Made by a program: the position numbers and the translations under genes. A model generated the notes under the pieces. It searched no databases. It was not told the origin of the DNA and was given only the letters and a program-made list of their open reading frames with translations. Shown piece after piece: positions 25,609 through 34,694 of a stretch of 64,000 nucleotides of DNA (within the stretch, counting starts at the first letter, position 1; every line of letters starts with the position of its first letter). Source of the DNA: CBDAPU01 sp965198875 (GTDB lineage Bacteria; Pseudomonadota; Gammaproteobacteria; Eutrophobiales; Eutrophobiaceae); contig CBDAPU010000001.1 of assembly GCA_965198875.1 (NCBI GenBank), positions 310,001 through 374,000 of the forward strand, given 5' to 3'.

Positions 25609-27354
25609 ATGGCGAAGGTCTGGGATAACGATAAACTGATCAGGGTCGATATGACCACACTCAGTGTTGCGATTGTTGACTACCCCGAAGAGTGGAAATA
25701 CTTGGGCGGTCGCTCATTATCCGCCCGGATATTGTTAGCGGAATGTGATCCGAAATGCGACCCACTCGGCCCCGATAACAGGCTGATATTGGCGCCGGGT
25801 ATTTTATCGGGCACCTCCGCACCGACCTCCGGCCGTTTGTCGGTGGGGTGCAAGAGCCCCCTGACCGACGGTATTAAAGAAGCCAACGCCGGCGGTAATC
25901 CGGGGCAGGACCTCATGAAGTTGGGTTATCGCGCTATTGTAGTCACTGGCCAACCTGAGGATATGGACCGGCGCTGGGGTCTGGTGGTGAGCGAGGATGA
26001 TGTGTATTTAACCCCTGCCGATGACTACAAGGGCATGTGGAATTATGCCTGCTGTGAGAAGTTATTCAGCGGCAGGGAAAAGAGTGCATCGGCGATCAGC
26101 ATCGGCCCGGCCGGTGAGCGGCTGCTCAAGGGCGCCTCCGTTGCCTGTACCGACAGAGACAAACAACGTCGGCCGGCGCGCCATGCCGCCCGGGGGGGTG
26201 TTGGTGCGGTCATGGGCTCGAAGTGTTTGAAATGGGTGTTGATAGAGCCGGGCAAGGCGAAGTTGAGAGAAGCCGCCGATAACAGGGCCTTCATCGCCAA
26301 TAACAAGCGTTTCAGCAAGACCTATTTAAGTGATGGTCGCCATGATACTTTCAAAGGCGGCACCAGTACCGGCGTGCCCATGGCGAACATGTTAAATACG
26401 TTCCCTTATAAAAACAGAACGGCCGGGAGAAATCCTGAAGTGGACAAGCTGGACGGTGCACGCATTCATGAGAGCTTCGCTGAGCGAGGCGGGGGTATGC
26501 ACAACTGTATGACCGGTTGTATCGTGCGTTGCTCTAATATTGTCCATGATGCTAACGGGAATTATATGACCTCAGCACTGGAGTTCGAAACATTAACCCT
26601 GCTGGGTTCGTGTTGCGCCATTAACAACTGGGAAGACGTGGCGGAGCTGGATCGCCTCTGTGATGAATTGGGCATGGATACGATTGAGACGGGCGCCGCC
26701 ATTGCCGTGTATATGGACTCCGGTGGTATGGCATGGGGTGATGCGGAAGGCGCCAAGCGCCTATTACGCAATGAGATCAGCCGGGGCTCGGAGATAGGCG
26801 CCTTGATCGGTAACGGTGCGCTCGCCATCGGCACCCATCGAAACCATCATCGTATACCGGTGGCGAAAGGTCAGGCGTTGCCCGCTTGGGATCCGAGACC
26901 ATTAAAAGCGGCGGGCGTGACCTATGCAACCAGCGCTATGGGGGCGGATCACACCGCCGGCCTGGTGATCGATCCTGATCTCGCAGGCGATGCGGCTATA
27001 CGGGCGTCACAGGAGGCGCAAATCATCAACGCCGTGTGTGATGCCTCTGGTTTTTGCCAGTTCCTGCAACCGACACTGGATGAGGTGCGCCAGTGCTACG
27101 GCCTGTTTTATGGAGAGGAAGTGAGCCGGGAGAGGATTGCCGATTTAGGCTGGCAATGCCTTCAGGATGAATGGGAGTTTAATCGTCTGGCCGGAATGAC
27201 GGACGCCGATGATGATATGGCGGCCTGTTTACGTGAAGAGGGGATCGGGCCTGATAACGCCCTGGTATTTGATATTGCGCCAGAGGATTGCATAAAAGCA
27301 AAAACACGTATGCCGCTACGTGATAGCCTGTTTGAGAGGGGGGCGGCCGGTTGA
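25609..27354 (+). CDS. Aldehyde ferredoxin oxidoreductase family protein (tungsten/molybdenum enzyme)
   Basis: About 581 residues. The start ATG lies 8 bases after TGGAGG. N-terminal domain hallmarks: YLGGRSLSARILLAE, LAPGILSGTSAPTSGRLSVG and EANAGGNPGQDLMKLGYRA. The Fe-S/cofactor region carries the closely spaced cysteines in MHNCMTGCIVRCSN (near residue 300), with a later Cys pair in VCDASGFCQF (near 480) that may supply the fourth ligand. The family oxidises aldehydes or reduces acids using a bis-pyranopterin W or Mo cofactor. No dedicated ferredoxin or electron-transfer subunit lies next to it. An aromatic-decarboxylase remnant and aromatic-acid transporter follow, so an aryl-aldehyde or aryl-carboxylate is a plausible substrate (inference). 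Confidence 0.88.
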   Translation: MAKVWDNDKLIRVDMTTLSVAIVDYPEEWKYLGGRSLSARILLAECDPKCDPLGPDNRLILAPGILSGTSAPTSGRLSVGCKSPLTDGIKEANAGGNPGQDLMKLGYRAIVVTGQPEDMDRRWGLVVSEDDVYLTPADDYKGMWNYACCEKLFSGREKSASAISIGPAGERLLKGASVACTDRDKQRRPARHAARGGVGAVMGSKCLKWVLIEPGKAKLREAADNRAFIANNKRFSKTYLSDGRHDTFKGGTSTGVPMANMLNTFPYKNRTAGRNPEVDKLDGARIHESFAERGGGMHNCMTGCIVRCSNIVHDANGNYMTSALEFETLTLLGSCCAINNWEDVAELDRLCDELGMDTIETGAAIAVYMDSGGMAWGDAEGAKRLLRNEISRGSEIGALIGNGALAIGTHRNHHRIPVAKGQALPAWDPRPLKAAGVTYATSAMGADHTAGLVIDPDLAGDAAIRASQEAQIINAVCDASGFCQFLQPTLDEVRQCYGLFYGEEVSRERIADLGWQCLQDEWEFNRLAGMTDADDDMAACLREEGIGPDNALVFDIAPEDCIKAKTRMPLRDSLFERGAAG

Positions 27355-27521
27355 TCCTGCCCGCCGTTGAAAGACCCTGCACCATCTCATGCTGGTATCG
27401 ACAAGCCCGTTGCCAGCGAAAGGCAAACCAGGATGAATACAATGACACATTGGCACAGTCGTTGAGCATCGATCAACAGGGGTGATCGCGATCACGAAAA
27501 AATCACAACATGGATCGAACA

Positions 27522-27779
27522 TGGATGCGTTAATTAAAAGAATCAAGGCATATGCACAGCAAGCCGAGATCATAGAGCCGGACGTCAAAAGGCGGCGGCA
27601 GTTATTGTCCGAGGTAAACAACTACACAGAAGCATTTCTTCAGAGGTTAGCGGATTGGCGATGATTATATGTTGCGACTCGCCATTCTCTCCTGTCGTAC
27701 CCATATCGATACAGTGGATCTGGCTATTGATGTGATAGCAGATCAGGTGAAAAAACTATTGGTTAAGAGGACACAGTGA
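27522..27779 (+). pseudogene. Internally deleted PLP-dependent (aromatic) decarboxylase
   Basis: Two short pieces in different frames match opposite ends of a group II pyridoxal-phosphate decarboxylase of about 470 residues. 27522-27664 encodes a 47-residue N-terminus (MDALIKRIKAYAQQ, then RRRQLLSEVNNYTEAFLQRL). 27669-27779 encodes the characteristic C-terminus (MLRLAILSCRTHIDTVDLAI). The catalytic middle, about 1.2 kb including the PLP lysine, is absent. This is a deletion-derived pseudogene in a neighbourhood of aromatic catabolism, consistent with loss of an amine-forming route. Identification rests on terminal motifs only. Confidence 0.6.
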
Positions 27780-27911
27780 GCATTGAAGGATAAAACAGCC
27801 ATGGGCGCGCTTTTGATCATGATAAACACCTGGCGCGACTATTTATGTTAATACCCCTGCTCAGCCATTAGCATGGCCGGCGCCACACTTTGTGCACGAT
27901 TAAGAATAATA

Positions 27912-29225
27912 ATGCCGACAACCAATGACATAGGAAAACTCATTGATGAGCGCCCGTTCACAGGGCTTCAATTACAGTTGATATTCGCCTGTTTTTTCCT
28001 GAATATGCTCGATGGTTATGATGTGCTGTCCACGGCATTTACCGCGCCGGTTTTCTCCCAAAGCTGGGAGATCTCAGCGCGGACTTTGGGTTTGATTTTA
28101 AGTTCCAGCTTGTTGGGCATGGCTTTGGGTGCGGCGTTCATTGCCCCTTATACCGATGTGATCGGCAGACGGGCGATGATATTCATCTCGCTGATTGTGA
28201 TCGGCGTCAGCATGGTGATAACCGGTCTGGCGACTTCCGCCACCCAGATGATCGTCCTTCGGATCATGACCGGCCTCGGTATTGGCAGTATCCTCGCCAG
28301 TTTGACGACAATGGTGGCGGAATACAGTCCGGCAAGAAGCCGTAGTCTCTGTGTCGGATTTGTGATGGCCGGGTATCCCCTGGGGGCGACCGTTGGCGGG
28401 GTGGTCGCTATCTGGTTAATCGAGCTCTATGACTGGCCGGCGGTGTTTTATTTCGGCGGCTTGTTATCGCTCGTAGCGATCATCATCACGTATTTTTTTC
28501 TGCCCGAATCCATGGCATTTCTTGCAAAAAGGCAACCCCCCAACGCACTGGAGCGGATCAACAGGATCTTATCTCGCATGAAATGGCCGTCCATTGAATC
28601 GCTCCCGGCTTCCATTAAAAGCGCCACCAGGCCATCCGTTAAGGTATTGCTGGACCGCAAATATCGCAAATGGACATTATTGTTATGGTGCGGTTTTTTT
28701 ATGTCGTTTTTGCCTTTGTACTTTTTGTTTAGCTGGATGCCGAAAGTCATGGTAGATGAGGGGTTGCCCGTCGATAGGGCCATTTATATAGGCACCGCAT
28801 TGAACTTCGGCGCATTTCTTGGCTGCACCCTGCTCGGCTATCTTTCCGATAAACTGGGTGTACGACGTTCGATAATCGCATTTTATATATCCGGGATCAT
28901 ATTCATGCTGGTGTTCGCCCTGGCGCCGGTGAAAGTCCCGCTCCTGTTGACCCTGAGTTTCCTGATCGGCTTTTGCGTAATCGGTGGTTTTGTGGGGTTT
29001 TATATTTCCTCCGCAAGATTATACCCGACGGAAATACGCACCACGGGGGTGGGTTGGGGGATCGGCGCCGGTCGTATCGCGGCCATCATCGCCCCTTATG
29101 CAGGCGGCGTGTTAATCGATATGGGGTTTAACTTGACGGCGAATTTTATCATCTTTGCCATGCCGCTTGTCATCGCCATTATCGCCATCTACTCATTACG
29201 CGCACCGGAGCTTAACCCGGGTTAG
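27912..29225 (+). CDS. MFS transporter, aromatic acid:H+ symporter (AAHS) type
   Basis: About 437 residues with 12 predicted membrane helices. The N-terminal FFLNMLDGYDVLSTAF (TM1) and the loop 2-3 signature (APYTDVIGRRAMIFISL) match the AAHS group, as does RIMTGLGIGSILASL in TM4. The second half has the mirrored GYLSDKLGVRRSI. This family imports protonated aromatic acids such as 4-hydroxybenzoate or vanillate. The start is taken at 27912 because the preceding 13 codons are non-conserved; no strong ribosome site is visible for either choice. Position downstream of homogentisate and aldehyde-oxidoreductase genes fits aromatic-acid uptake. Confidence 0.9.
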   Translation: MPTTNDIGKLIDERPFTGLQLQLIFACFFLNMLDGYDVLSTAFTAPVFSQSWEISARTLGLILSSSLLGMALGAAFIAPYTDVIGRRAMIFISLIVIGVSMVITGLATSATQMIVLRIMTGLGIGSILASLTTMVAEYSPARSRSLCVGFVMAGYPLGATVGGVVAIWLIELYDWPAVFYFGGLLSLVAIIITYFFLPESMAFLAKRQPPNALERINRILSRMKWPSIESLPASIKSATRPSVKVLLDRKYRKWTLLLWCGFFMSFLPLYFLFSWMPKVMVDEGLPVDRAIYIGTALNFGAFLGCTLLGYLSDKLGVRRSIIAFYISGIIFMLVFALAPVKVPLLLTLSFLIGFCVIGGFVGFYISSARLYPTEIRTTGVGWGIGAGRIAAIIAPYAGGVLIDMGFNLTANFIIFAMPLVIAIIAIYSLRAPELNPG

Positions 29226-29251
29226 CGAATCATCGGGATGTTACGGCAGGT

Positions 29252-29500
29252 TTGCGAGACAGGCCTGCCACCGTTTATGAAAGCGGCGGCATGGCGGGGT
29301 GCGAAAATTTGAAAAGGGGCATTCGGGATAACTGGCCTGATGGCGTGCAGCGCTGGGAAAGTACAGCCCCACTGCGGCGCATGGGCGACCCTGCTGATGT
29401 TGCCGACGCTTGCCTGTTTTTCGCCTCGCCCGCTGCGCGCTGGATTAGCGGGCAGAACCTGATCGTAGATGGCGGTATGCTGTGCAGCATGATCTACTGA
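29252..29500 (+). pseudogene. C-terminal remnant of a short-chain dehydrogenase (SDR)
   Basis: Only the last third of an SDR is recognisable: PLRRMGDPADVADACLFFAS followed by WISGQNLIVDGGM, the classic C-terminal signature. The NAD-binding TGxxxGxG motif and the YxxxK catalytic pair are absent, and the MFS gene ends just 26 bp upstream, leaving no room for them. The beginning of the open frame looks unrelated. A truncated, non-functional relic. Confidence 0.75.
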
Positions 29501-29548
29501 GGTCAAAGCAGTGTTGGATTTCAGAGTCGATCAGGTAAACTCGCACTT

Positions 29549-30670
29549 ATGAAGAAGAAACAGGCATTACAGACTACGGGCAAGCAAGCTGATCTGATTC
29601 AGGTAAAACATCCACAAAGCGATCGCTATGTGAAAATCAACCAAACGCTCGGTGAGATCATCTCGCAAAAGAAATCGGCGGGCCCGTATAAAAACATCCG
29701 CATCGTTAAAAAATTCCCTGATCTTGCGCGCAAAACCATGCAAAAAGATGGCGCCACATCGCCGGTCAAGATCAAAAGCTCTCATACCGACAAACAATGC
29801 GTGTTTTGCGATGAGGAGGCGGGCGTCTGGCTGTATCAGGCAGACTGCCTTAAGTTCATGGACGCCTTGATTGCAGATCATCCACAGGGAAAATTCGACA
29901 TGATTTTTGCCGATCCGCCCTATTTTTTATCCAACGGCGGCGTCACTTGCCAGGCTGGCAGGATGGTCAAGGTAAACAAGGGCGACTGGGATCAATCGCA
30001 GGGCGCAGAGCTCAATCATGCGTTCAATCTCGCCTGGTTATTGCGCTGTCAAAAACTGCTGCGTCCCAACGGCACCATCTGGGTTTCCGGGACCCACCAC
30101 GTCATCCATTCCATCGGCTACGCCATGCAACAGTTGCGCATGAAAGTGTTGAACGACATTACCTGGGAGAAGCCCAATCCGCCGCCGAACCTTTCCTGCC
30201 GCTATTTTACCCATTCTACCGAAACCATTATCTGGGCGGCAAAGAATGAAAAGTCCAGGCATCGATTTAATTATCAGGACATGCGTCAGGAAAACAACGG
30301 CAAGCAAATGAAAACCGTGTGGCACATCAAACCACCAACGAAGGCGGAGCGAGCGTTCGGCAAGCACCCGACGCAAAAACCCTGTGCCTTGCTGGAGCGC
30401 ATCATTCTGGCCAGCACCGGGGCGGATGATCTGGTGTTTGATCCCTTTGCCGGCAGCGCCACCACGGCCATTGCCGCTCTGTGTAAGCAGAGAAAATTTA
30501 TCGGCTGTGAGACGGAAAAAAATTATCTCCAGATCGCAAAAAAACGTCTGCAAGCTACGCTAAAGAAAACAGTGCGCATCTTGGCTGACAAGGAAAGACA
30601 GGGGGAAACGGATAAAAAACGGCGGAGAGTTAGTGTGGGTAAGGGTTTCGTAGATATGAGGTGGAAATGA
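29549..30670 (+). CDS. DpnA-like DNA adenine methyltransferase (probable GATC specificity)
   Basis: 373 residues. Residues about 100-345 are a beta-class N6-adenine methyltransferase. Motif IV is MIFADPPYFLSNGG, motif I near the C-terminus is FDPFAGSATTAIAA, and MVKVNKGDWDQS, NLSCRYFTHSTETI and GKHPTQKP closely match the second methyltransferase of DpnII/MboI-type systems. This supports GATC methylation, though the target is inferred. The first 95 residues are an extra lysine-rich extension not in DpnA, and the last 30 residues are basic. No partner DpnM or restriction gene is adjacent, so it appears to be an orphan. The 840 bp that follow are degenerate and might be what remains of its partner. 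Confidence 0.85.
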   Translation: MKKKQALQTTGKQADLIQVKHPQSDRYVKINQTLGEIISQKKSAGPYKNIRIVKKFPDLARKTMQKDGATSPVKIKSSHTDKQCVFCDEEAGVWLYQADCLKFMDALIADHPQGKFDMIFADPPYFLSNGGVTCQAGRMVKVNKGDWDQSQGAELNHAFNLAWLLRCQKLLRPNGTIWVSGTHHVIHSIGYAMQQLRMKVLNDITWEKPNPPPNLSCRYFTHSTETIIWAAKNEKSRHRFNYQDMRQENNGKQMKTVWHIKPPTKAERAFGKHPTQKPCALLERIILASTGADDLVFDPFAGSATTAIAALCKQRKFIGCETEKNYLQIAKKRLQATLKKTVRILADKERQGETDKKRRRVSVGKGFVDMRWK

Positions 30671-30924
30671 AAGAATCACTCATTTTGCGACAAAAATGCA
30701 CTTTTTTGTCACAAAAATGTGCAAAAAATCATCTGAAAATGATCATTTTAATGGCGGTTAAAGGGGATTTAATTCGGTTTTACAGTGGCTTTCAGGCTAT
30801 ACTAAAGGCGTGCCGCATGAGGCTGGAAAATCGCCGGGTTAGCCGTGAGACCTTCGGGCCTCTGTATGCGGGGGAACCAGGCACTGCGACCTGGATGGCG
30901 TCCCGCCATGCGGCCAGTTTGTAT

Positions 30925-31262
30925 CTACAGCTTACCTTTGATAAGTTCTAGTTGATTAGTGTCCCGTAGATTTACTAATGACACCATGCCGCCAGTACGG
31001 ATGTTATTAGTATATTTGAGCTTCTTCTCATAATTCACCCGAATCACAATTTTGCCAAGACGATCCTTCTCCCCGGCATCAAAGACATAGAGCAATGCCG
31101 GCATTTTGCAGGCTATGTATTCAGTGCGGCAAGGGCTGTGGTCATTTCCGGTTTGCCGTTTTTGATCTCATCAACACTCAAACCGACCAGCTCATGCGGA
31201 AAGACCAGCCAGGCGTCGGTTTCATGGAGGTAGTAATCTGAAATATAGACAATGCCAATCGG
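30925..31262 (-). pseudogene. Two adjacent degraded coding fragments, function uncertain
   Basis: Read on the minus strand, 31260-31113 is open (starting IGIVYISDYYLHETDAWLVF and closed by a TAG), with a stop immediately before it and no start codon. A second open stretch, 31104-30925, encodes 59 residues including LLYVFDAGEKDRLGKIVIRV and NNIRTGGMVSLVNL. The second faintly resembles small RNase-like domains (PBECR type) attached to phage and toxin proteins, but I would not assign it. Both look like protein by composition and probably come from one decayed gene or from phage debris. The plus-strand open frame over 30661-30951 is rejected as a shadow. Confidence 0.35.
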
Positions 31263-31514
31263 TTATCCTTCCAAAAGATGTTGCTTATCGCTATCGGTGC
31301 CCCGGAGCGGATCATGCACTGGAATAAACCTGATCCTCAGAAATATCATGCTTGGGAACAAATGCGTGTTTACCATGAAAAGCTGTTGCCATGTGCAGGA
31401 ACAAAGAGGGCTTCAATGCAGGGGACGATGTCGATGAGAGGTTGGGGGGTAGCAAAGCGGCATGGATAACGGCCTTGATCATCCATCAGGGAATGTCTTA
31501 ATCTTGGGACAGCA

Positions 31515-33716
31515 TCAGTTTTTGTATGGATTAAACGCGGTGACGTCTTCTCCTGATCCCGCCGGGTTCGCCATTGGCGGTGTCGGGATGTAATGCTCGG
31601 GAACAGCGCCGCCTTTTGCCTTGCGTGCCAATGCCTGCTGCGGCGTTTCAACTTTCCCCGCCGCCGCCAAACCGGCTTTTCTCTCCACCATCATCGCAAC
31701 TCCCGAGCTATTCGGCGGCGGCATCATATCGGCATGATAATAGGCGACCTTGTGTTTCTTTACATCGATCTTGCGATCAACATTCAGGTCGCGTTGATTA
31801 ACGCCTTTGGTGGGCGCCACACAAACACCGTCTACGATCTCCAGATCCAGCCACCATTTTTTTACCGGGTTACGGATCCCGTGACCCAGCATATCATCGA
31901 GTTTTACCGCGATGGGCACCAGGAGCGGTTTTAACCAGGATGCGTTCACGCCACACCAGCTTGCGATTTGTGTGGTGATCGGGCCGTCCCAACTGATCAC
32001 TTTATTCAGCGGACAGGTCTTCATGCAACGACCACAGGCCAACCCCCGTTGATTAGTTATTCGATAACGGGTGCAACGTTCAACGTCCGGCTTCCACATC
32101 TCATAGCCGTTGAACATCACCTTCTCGCCAAAGGGGATGGCGTCACAGGGACATTCACGGGCACATTTTAAGCAGTGAGAGCAAAAGTATTGCAGGCCGA
32201 AATCAATCGGCTTATCGGCCATCAGGGGTAAGTCTGTCGTCATCACGATGGTCTTAAAACGGGGGCCGATAAATGGATTAAGCGCCAACTCACCGATGCG
32301 ACTCAATTCGCCGAGCCCGGCCCACAACACCAACGGGATGTGGAGAACGTGGGAGTCCGCATTGGTTTGCGGTCGCGCACCGTGACCCATAGAGCGGATA
32401 TGCTCGGCCATAATCCCGGCAATCAAGGCGCCACGCATGTAAGCACGCATCGACTGGGCGCCGGAGATGAAATCATCACCCGATGCGCCCTCCAGGGTCT
32501 CATAACCCTGATCGATCAAACTGACGACGGCGTACTTGTGATAAGGTGTTATTTGCGAGCCATCTTCTGTATGTGAGTACCAGGCGTAATTTGGGAGTTC
32601 ACAGACCCCGGTGAGCTGTGCGCCTAATGCGTAGGATAAAGACTTGATGGCTTTGGTGTTGGCTTTCGCATCAGAGAGGCTCGCTGATGGTGTGGCTGCG
32701 ACTGGCCCGTCCTGATGCGGCGCCATCCCCCGGATCTGCTTGAGCATGGCGCTGGCGAACGGATGCTTAAACGCAAAGCGTTGCCTTTCATGTTGTGCTT
32801 TTCTACCCAGGTCGCCGTGAATAGCCCGTTCAAAAAATGCAGCGCGTCTGGGCACACGGGGCACCTCATCATCCAGTATTAACGTGGTTGGACGCTCAAC
32901 ACGCCTCACCTGCTCCATCGGGTAGTCGCTTAAATGGGTTGTGCGATGGGCACGGCGCCATCGCTCTAATCCGGAAGTGGCGCCACCAACACCCAGCCAG
33001 TAAGCCAGGTCTTTGCCGTTCTTCGCCGTTTTCGCCAGTGGTTTATCGCTCGCCAGTGGATAATCTGTTGTGACGATGGCCACTGAGTACGCTGTGCCCA
33101 GGTACGGATTCACCGCCTCATTCTCATCACGCACGCCAAGACCGCTCAGTATGGTTAAGCGGACAACATCCACCTGGTCATTTTTATCGTCATAGGCCGT
33201 GGCGTTAAACCCCATCGCCCGTATGTGGTTGGCGAGCCCCACCGCCACTTCAAACGCCCGCATCTGTGCGGTCTTATGAATGCAGTCTTCTAACCATCCA
33301 CGGGCAAGATTATCGGCCTCGGGTAGCCGCGGGTATTCCGCTAATGCCACAACACCGTGGGTGTGGTTTTTGGGGCTGGCGTCCTTGTACCAGCATGATG
33401 CGGATAATTGACAAATGCCCATCTGGCCGGCGTCAAGAAAATAACCGGCGCCTTTAATATCCGCCGATCTGCTTTGCAGATCATCAGGAACCGGGGCCTT
33501 TGTCGGGGCCACATCGCCATCACAGTATTGCCTGAAGATATTATGGTATTTCCCTAGCGCATCAGCGTAGTGTGACCTCGCCCCGTTGCTAACAAGCGGT
33601 TTTGTATTTCGCGCCGCCTGCTGCTCTTCCTTAATAATCATCGCATCCCGTTTTAACCGCTCCAGGGGATAGGGGCCGTTTTCAAACGGCCGGTTTTTAT
33701 TGGAGAAGAAGATCAC
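31515..33716 (-). CDS. Reductive dehalogenase homologue with duplicated corrinoid-type domain
   Basis: 733 residues. Two repeats align: residues about 86-226 (AGYFLDAGQMGICQLSASCW ... NPYLGTAYSVAIVTTDYPLA) and about 357-503 (LSYALGAQLTGVCELPNYAW ... NPFIGPRFKTIVMTTDLPLM). These match the cobalamin-binding nitroreductase-fold core of RdhA enzymes. After the second repeat comes a double 4Fe-4S module: CSHCLKCARECP (512-523), then a Cys at 548 with CGRCMKTCP (561-569). There is no twin-arginine signal, so it is cytoplasmic like the respiration-independent dehalogenases of marine proteobacteria. It lacks the flavodoxin-reductase domain found at the end of some of those. There is no membrane anchor gene (rdhB). 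The substrate is unknown; reduction of a halogenated aromatic would fit the region. Confidence 0.82.
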   Translation of the reverse strand: MIFFSNKNRPFENGPYPLERLKRDAMIIKEEQQAARNTKPLVSNGARSHYADALGKYHNIFRQYCDGDVAPTKAPVPDDLQSRSADIKGAGYFLDAGQMGICQLSASCWYKDASPKNHTHGVVALAEYPRLPEADNLARGWLEDCIHKTAQMRAFEVAVGLANHIRAMGFNATAYDDKNDQVDVVRLTILSGLGVRDENEAVNPYLGTAYSVAIVTTDYPLASDKPLAKTAKNGKDLAYWLGVGGATSGLERWRRAHRTTHLSDYPMEQVRRVERPTTLILDDEVPRVPRRAAFFERAIHGDLGRKAQHERQRFAFKHPFASAMLKQIRGMAPHQDGPVAATPSASLSDAKANTKAIKSLSYALGAQLTGVCELPNYAWYSHTEDGSQITPYHKYAVVSLIDQGYETLEGASGDDFISGAQSMRAYMRGALIAGIMAEHIRSMGHGARPQTNADSHVLHIPLVLWAGLGELSRIGELALNPFIGPRFKTIVMTTDLPLMADKPIDFGLQYFCSHCLKCARECPCDAIPFGEKVMFNGYEMWKPDVERCTRYRITNQRGLACGRCMKTCPLNKVISWDGPITTQIASWCGVNASWLKPLLVPIAVKLDDMLGHGIRNPVKKWWLDLEIVDGVCVAPTKGVNQRDLNVDRKIDVKKHKVAYYHADMMPPPNSSGVAMMVERKAGLAAAGKVETPQQALARKAKGGAVPEHYIPTPPMANPAGSGEDVTAFNPYKN

Positions 33717-34091
33717 GGTTAAGCCTGCAACAACCTCATTTCAGTTAGCATTCCAATCAGCGTTATGAGAGTCCATTATACAATAATCCCGGGGCCGATG
33801 GGGGGCCGGCAATGGCGCCACGGGCAGTGAGAGCACAGGGAGAGTCCCGGCAAACATCCTGGGCGCCCAGTGTCATAAGATGAAGATGCTTAGGTTTAGT
33901 CATGCGCCATGATTGCCTTGCGATGACCGGCAGAGAGTAAAAACGGGTCTTTATTTGTGATAAGCCGGGTTATTTAGTGATGATTAAAGTATATAATCGG
34001 GCGAGATGTTGCACATGACGGCGGTTTCGACATGTTGGTTTTCCAGGTCTGCATCTTCTGTGATGATAAAAATCAATAACGGAGAGAAATA
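33717..34091. other. Intergenic region without recognisable genes
   Basis: 375 bp between the divergent reductive-dehalogenase homologue and the EthD gene. It presumably contains both promoters. A G/C-rich segment lies at about 33790-33830. No open frame with family-like residues, tRNA or clear hairpin terminator was seen. The final bases (ggagagaaata) are the EthD ribosome site. Confidence 0.4.
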
Positions 34092-34404
34092 ATGATTAGA
34101 GTGAATGTGATGTACCCGAAACAGGACGATGGTCATTTTGATTATGATTACTACCTTAACACCCATATGAAGATCGTCAATGAAAGATGGGATGGCCGTG
34201 CTGAGAGGCGTTGAGGTGTATAAAGGTTTAGGCGGGGCTGGCGGGGCCGATGCGCCCTATGTCACCATCGCCAGCTTGAAGTTCGACAGTGTAGCGGTGT
34301 TTGAAGAGGCGCTAAAGTCAGATGCTGAGGCGATCATGGGTGATATACCCAACTTCACTAACATAGAGCCGGTGATTCAGATTGAGGAACAACTGATCGG
34401 TTAA
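34092..34404 (+). pseudogene. EthD-family protein with a single-base frameshift
   Basis: The gene starts at an ATG after a good ribosome site (ggagagaaat) and encodes MIRVNVMYPKQDDGHFDYDY then LNTHMKIVNERW. About 29 codons in, the family sequence continues in the next frame (GMAVLRGVEVYKGL, VTIASLKFDSVAVFEEAL, IMGDIPNFTNIEPVIQI) to the stop at 34402. EthD proteins are small (about 100 residues) dimeric alpha-beta barrels linked to ether or steroid/aromatic degradation. All family segments are present, so one inserted or missing base near 34170-34190 explains the break. It could be genuine decay or a sequencing indel. Confidence 0.8.
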
Positions 34405-34694
34405 ACGGCCTTCCGTTAAAACAGGGTTGATGTTGTTTGCATGGTTTTATGGTCGCATCCTGGCTTTGGCGAGTACACCCCGTTTGTCCATGGCGCCTGG
34501 CCGAAAGAAGGCTTTGACGCCCTGGGCAACAACCATGATCAACATCAACCAACCCGGGGTTTATGGATGAGATAACACGTTGATCCTTATCCTGGCGCCA
34601 AACCAACATGCTATGATCCCGTCATTCCCGCCACGGAAATGCGTCACGGAAATGATCTGGATGCCGTTTTTGCTACCTGAGCGGTTGATCCGTT

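Noticed and set aside
30661..30951. 96-codon plus-strand frame after the DpnA-like gene
   Set aside because: Starts inside the methyltransferase end, has no recognisable residues, and its 3' part is antisense to a more protein-like minus-strand fragment.
31278..31469. 63-codon plus-strand frame (LLIAIGAPERIMHW)
   Set aside because: Looks somewhat protein-like but has no identifiable family, no ribosome site and lies in degenerate DNA.
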